This document shows, piece by piece, positions 60,483-64,000 of a stretch of DNA of 64,000 nt. The notes beneath the pieces were generated by a model. It was not told where the DNA came from and made no database searches. It saw only the letters and a list, made by a program, of their open reading frames with translations. The DNA comes from Chrysoperla carnea. Its lineage: Eukaryota > Arthropoda > Insecta > Neuroptera > Chrysopidae. How positions within the stretch are numbered: position 1 is the first letter of the stretch; each line of letters opens with the position of its first letter. Made by a program: the position numbers and the translations under genes. The stretch spans positions 22,912,640-22,976,639 of the forward strand of contig NC_058342.1 of assembly GCF_905475395.1 (NCBI RefSeq), written 5' to 3'.

Positions 60483-62373
60483 TCAATAATAATAATCCTG
60501 ATATTGTCCTTGCTTTCCACTACCGTCGTTTCCACCACTTTCACCATTACCTCCTGCAGCTTTAGCACCAGCCGCATCAGCCGCTGCTGCTGAGTTTGAC
60601 GCAACAATTGCCGCCGCAGCAGCGTTTGCTTGGGCAGCTTGAGCGGCAGCCATTGCTTTCTGTGCAGCTTTTTGTGTGGCTTCAAAATCGATACGTGCTC
60701 CCGTCAATTGTTCGGTGATTGAACTTAATCGTTGTTTGGCCGCACCAACCATAGCTGTTTGTGCACCTAATTCACCCGCTGCTTCGGAGGCAGCTTGAGA
60801 TGCGTGTTCACTTGTCGCTTGTGCTGCATTCAAAGCAGCTTGTATAACGTTCACTTGATGCATTGCTTGTTGAGCGGATAATTGAGCGGCAGCCGCTGCA
60901 CGTTGCGCTTGCATCAGTTGCATGTTTTCACCTAGTTGAGATCAATCAAACATTAAAAACACCGATTCTTGAAATTTGACCTTAATAGGATATTGACAAT
61001 TCTTGTTAGCCTGGGGAAAAAGCTTCGAGAAAAAATAACATTTGAGGCCCTTTACACTCATACCATATACAGGATGTCTTTTTTAAGTTGACATTATCCT
61101 TCAAATTCGATAAATAAATTTGATCGAGGAAAATGCTCACAACGAAAAATATTAGTTTCAGAGGGACACATCTTATACCAGCATCGAATTTGATCTAAGT
61201 TTTCAGGTTAAATTAAAACCTCACTCTGATTCATAACTGACAAACTTTAGATGAACGCTTTAAATTATAAAGTTGTTCTTTATAAATACGCAAACATTTT
61301 TTGTTTAAAACATGTTTAGACATTATTTTATAGCAAAAAACTACTTTTTCGTGGGTTTGTTCATTCAATTTGAACTAAAATGGTCTTTATTGAAAAACAA
61401 AACACCTTTATTGGATTTATTGGAAAAATTTTTTCGTAGAGGGCCTAGATTTCGCAGAAACAATTATACGAAATAACAATTTTGATACGAAAAAACTATT
61501 TTGGGTAATACTTTTCGGTCCGTTAGTGCCTAAACTGTACGGTTTGTGGAAAAATGTTTTTATTGCAAATATCTCGATTTCTATTGCAAATACGTCAAAA
61601 CTTTTTCTATATTTTTCGTTATTTTGGGTTAGTTTTTAATTTTTTACCCTAAAATTGAAATAAAAACATTTTTGCATTTCATTTAAAATTATTTGAATTT
61701 AACAATAGCACACTCCTGTGCGGAATTCGTGCAGTTTTTGATTGAATGGACATTTATTCCTCCAAGCTCCTCGATTTTACTTGATAGAGAAATGAAAAAA
61801 TCTTTTTGGGACTTTGTAATAGAACTAAGATTATCAAAACCCATCTACTTTTCTCACAGTACTTACCATCAAGTGCTACTTTGGCATCACGCGCTTGTTG
61901 TTCTAAACCTTGAAGAATAACTTGTTTACCAGCTAAGGCAGCTTGAGCAGTGGCTGCAGCTTGAGCAGCAGCTTGTGCTAGAGTATTCTTTGCAACATAA
62001 GCAGCTTGATGCGCGGCTGCATCTTGATTCCGTACAGCTGTGTTTGCTTGATCGGCAGATCCTTGTGCTATCTGCCGTAAGCCACTTCCAGCACTGAATC
62101 CTGGTTTACCATTACCACCGCCGTTACCTGAGCCACCTGAGCCTCCTCCACCGCCACCAGAACCGCCTTTGGATCCATCTGCTCCGCCATTGCCTCCATT
62201 TCCCCCACCATTTCCACCTCCTTGTGCTTGTGCTTGTTCTAATGTTAAGCCATAACCTTCAAATGTGTTAGCAGCTGCAATTCCGTCATTATAATCGAAA
62301 TCAAATTCATAGACTGGGGCTGCTGTGGTTGTTCGCTTTTTTTTTATTTTCACTGCATTAGTTAATGCAACAT
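60483..62373 (-). CDS. DUF745 family protein, last two exons
   Basis: An alanine-rich insect protein of the DUF745 family; function unknown. Exons on the - strand are 62373-61867 and 60931-60483, with acceptors GTTTCAG and AACTAG and donor GTAAGT. The split glycine codon joins DAKVALDG to ENMQLMQAQR without a break. The 317 visible residues run as follows: a basic KIKKKRTTT stretch, a YEFDFDYNDG patch, a glycine/asparagine-rich spacer of about 45 residues, then SGLRQIAQGSADQAN and a long alanine/glutamine helix (AKNTLAQAAAQAAATAQAAL). The helix continues in the last exon to QLTGARIDFEATQKAAQKAM. The end is Gly-rich with DYYY before the stop. The alanine-rich part should form a long coiled coil. 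The first visible exon starts in mid-codon, so an upstream exon, expected to encode a secretion signal, is missing. I find no candidate up to 64000. The family call is firm; a secreted, cuticle- or matrix-like role is only a guess from composition. Confidence 0.9.
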
Positions 62374-63020
62374 CTGAAACATGTGAAGATCGAATAGTTA
62401 TAGATATCGTCGAAAATCAATCACTTCAAGTATAAGATTTCAGGCGATATTTCAGAAAATTATTGTTCAATCGTAATATATACCTGATTTTTGAGTTTTT
62501 TTGGGTAAAAACTTATAAACATAGATTTATCAAATTCCGAAACACAAAAATGTTTGTGATTTTTTCAATTTTTTCTAGCCCTTTCGGAAAATTGCAAAAA
62601 ATGGGACCAAAATTTTTATTCCCGATCTCTATAAAACTTGGGTTTAAAGATAAATTTGACCCAAAAAATTCAAAAAGTAGTTAGCGATTGGGAGAGAAAT
62701 TTTGAAGATATCGTTCTTTTCAAAGCGATAACTAGTAATCCAATTTTTGTGTTTTTTGGGCCAAAATTATCTTAAATAGAGTTTTATTGAAATCGGAAAC
62801 ACAAATTTTTTCCCAATTTTGCGGAACTGTTTTAAGAAATACATACCTTTTTCAAAAAATCGAGATCAGAAATTTATTTTTTTGTAAAGGAATTTTATAA
62901 ACTTTAGTTTATAAAGTATTTTTGAGTCTAAAAATTCAAAAATCTGGTTCATTTAACGATTGGATTTTTGGATCAAAGTTACCTTAAAAACCGAGTTTTG
63001 ATGAAATCGGAAATTTTTGG
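62374..63020. other. Intronic stretch with loose internal repeats
   Basis: Presumed intron of the DUF745 gene. Phrases such as TTTTTGGGCCAAAATTATCT, TTTTGGATCAAAGTTACCTT and AAATCGGAAA recur at about 62740-62800 and 62965-63015, with a weaker unit near 62500. This suggests diverged tandem units. Confidence 0.4.
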
Positions 63021-63448
63021 TATACAGGTGGCCCATTTTAATCTTTGATGACAAATAGCTTTAAAAGCCAATTTAGATCCTGAACAGTAAGAGAAATAGA
63101 ACAACATTTTAAGTTAAAAAGTTGATCCTCATAATAAAGCTAACATTTTGCCTAAACCAATTTTTCGAAAATTAAATGCAATAATGACATATTTTAAGTC
63201 ATATTTCCTCCGAAAGTTGACGATTTTCGGACAAATGGTTTGGATGAAAAATTTTGTTTTTTTATGAGGATCAACATTTTAATTTAAAGTATTATTCTAT
63301 CTCTTACCGTTTAGGATCTAAATTGGCTATAAAACCCAAAAAAGTAGATGCAATCTTATGTCAGAACATGATATCCCTCAATCAATTGATTGGTTAACTA
63401 CAAAACGAGCGATTAGATATTATAGATTAAAATGGAACACTCTGTATA
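63021..63448. mobile_element. MITE with TATACAG ends
   Basis: The left end TATACAGGTGGCCCATTTTA and the right end TAAAATGGAACACTCTGTATA pair. The pairing continues inward through AGCCAATTTAGATCCTGAAC / TAGGATCTAAATTGGCTAT and GTTGATCCTCATAA / TATGAGGATCAAC. The interior (about 63120-63250) is non-coding. It is probably inserted in the first visible intron of the DUF745 gene. Confidence 0.65.
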
Positions 63449-64000
63449 TTAAAAAAAATTAAAAATCGGGGTTTTTTATGATTGGGCGAGAATTTTTCGA
63501 TATCCTAAAATCCCAGGCCTTAAAGTGACTTCAGCAGGGCTGGAGTCAGACTCATAATTGATCTGCCCTCGAAGCACGGGCTCCTAAATCAATCACCATG
63601 AAATATAGCCCATATTGTAATCTATTATACGAAGATTCCCTTCTGCATCACAGATACTCCTGTGAAATATGCTAATAGCACAGTTTGCTATTAGCGAGTT
63701 TTAAAAGTTTCTTTGAATTTTCCGTCAATTTCGGATTTTTCCATTTTTAATACAACTTGTATGCGACTTTTTATTAAGTTTGACGTAAATTTACTGCCCG
63801 AATTAGAATGCAAATTTACTTCAAAAGTTGACAAATTTAATGCCAATTTTTGTTAATTTGAATGTATAAATTTCTTTACCTTCTGAAAAATGGTAAGAAT
63901 TAACACTATCGACTTGTTTTCTCGTAAAAAGTTACCTATAAATTGAAGAAAAATTAACCACAAATTTTTATTTTCGGGCAGCAAATTTCAGGCAATTTCA
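63449..64000. other. Non-coding edge, no recognisable feature
   Basis: I looked on the - strand for the missing signal-peptide exon of the DUF745 gene and saw no ATG followed by a hydrophobic stretch and a donor site. Confidence 0.4.

Noticed and set aside
60443..60685. Second - strand frame overlapping the DUF745 last exon
   Set aside because: Alternate-frame shadow of the alanine-rich repeat codons.

Overview
The window is animal nuclear DNA, almost certainly from an insect. It is very AT-rich. Its genes are split by GT-AG introns and lie far apart, and most of the remaining sequence is small transposable elements and simple or tandem repeats. Insect affiliation rests on a two-exon stretch of a DUF745 alanine-rich protein (a family I know only from insects), on a short TTAGG-type array (the usual insect telomere unit) inside a SINE, and on several Helitron and MITE families of insect type. 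I cannot name the order or species.

Recognised coding loci, left to right: (1) the last coding exon of a class II DYRK kinase (+, 10507-11235), whose upstream exons are not in the window, so the first 10.5 kb is probably intron; (2) a 160-bp relic of a C2H2 zinc-finger gene (+, 41097-41255); (3) a polydactyl C2H2 zinc-finger gene with about twelve finger units, broken by two compensating frameshifts and a stop (+, 45356-46798); (4) a complete four-exon SLC52-type riboflavin transporter of 472 residues (-, 52718-48398); (5) a short decayed piece of a SWIM zinc-finger protein (-, 55996-55589); (6) the last two exons of a DUF745 protein (-, 62373-60483), whose signal-peptide exon should lie beyond the right edge. 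The genes have no evident functional link and do not form a cluster.

The rest is a repeat landscape. Notable items are: two opposite-facing copies of a Helitron-like element carrying perfect heat-shock-element arrays and, in one copy, a TATA box; a 2-kb fold-back palindrome (42714-44699); a tRNA-derived SINE with an 11-bp target duplication and a telomere-like tail; an unclassified repeat family ('family X') with at least seven pieces, two of them forming an inverted pair inside a riboflavin-transporter intron; three copies of a CCTGATAAAA-ended MITE; a TTAA-flanked piggyBac-like MITE; a MITE with an 8-bp target duplication just upstream of the zinc-finger pseudogene; and several tandem duplications.

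All calls come from reading the sequence by eye. Family names for transposable elements rest on termini and target duplications, not on a library search.
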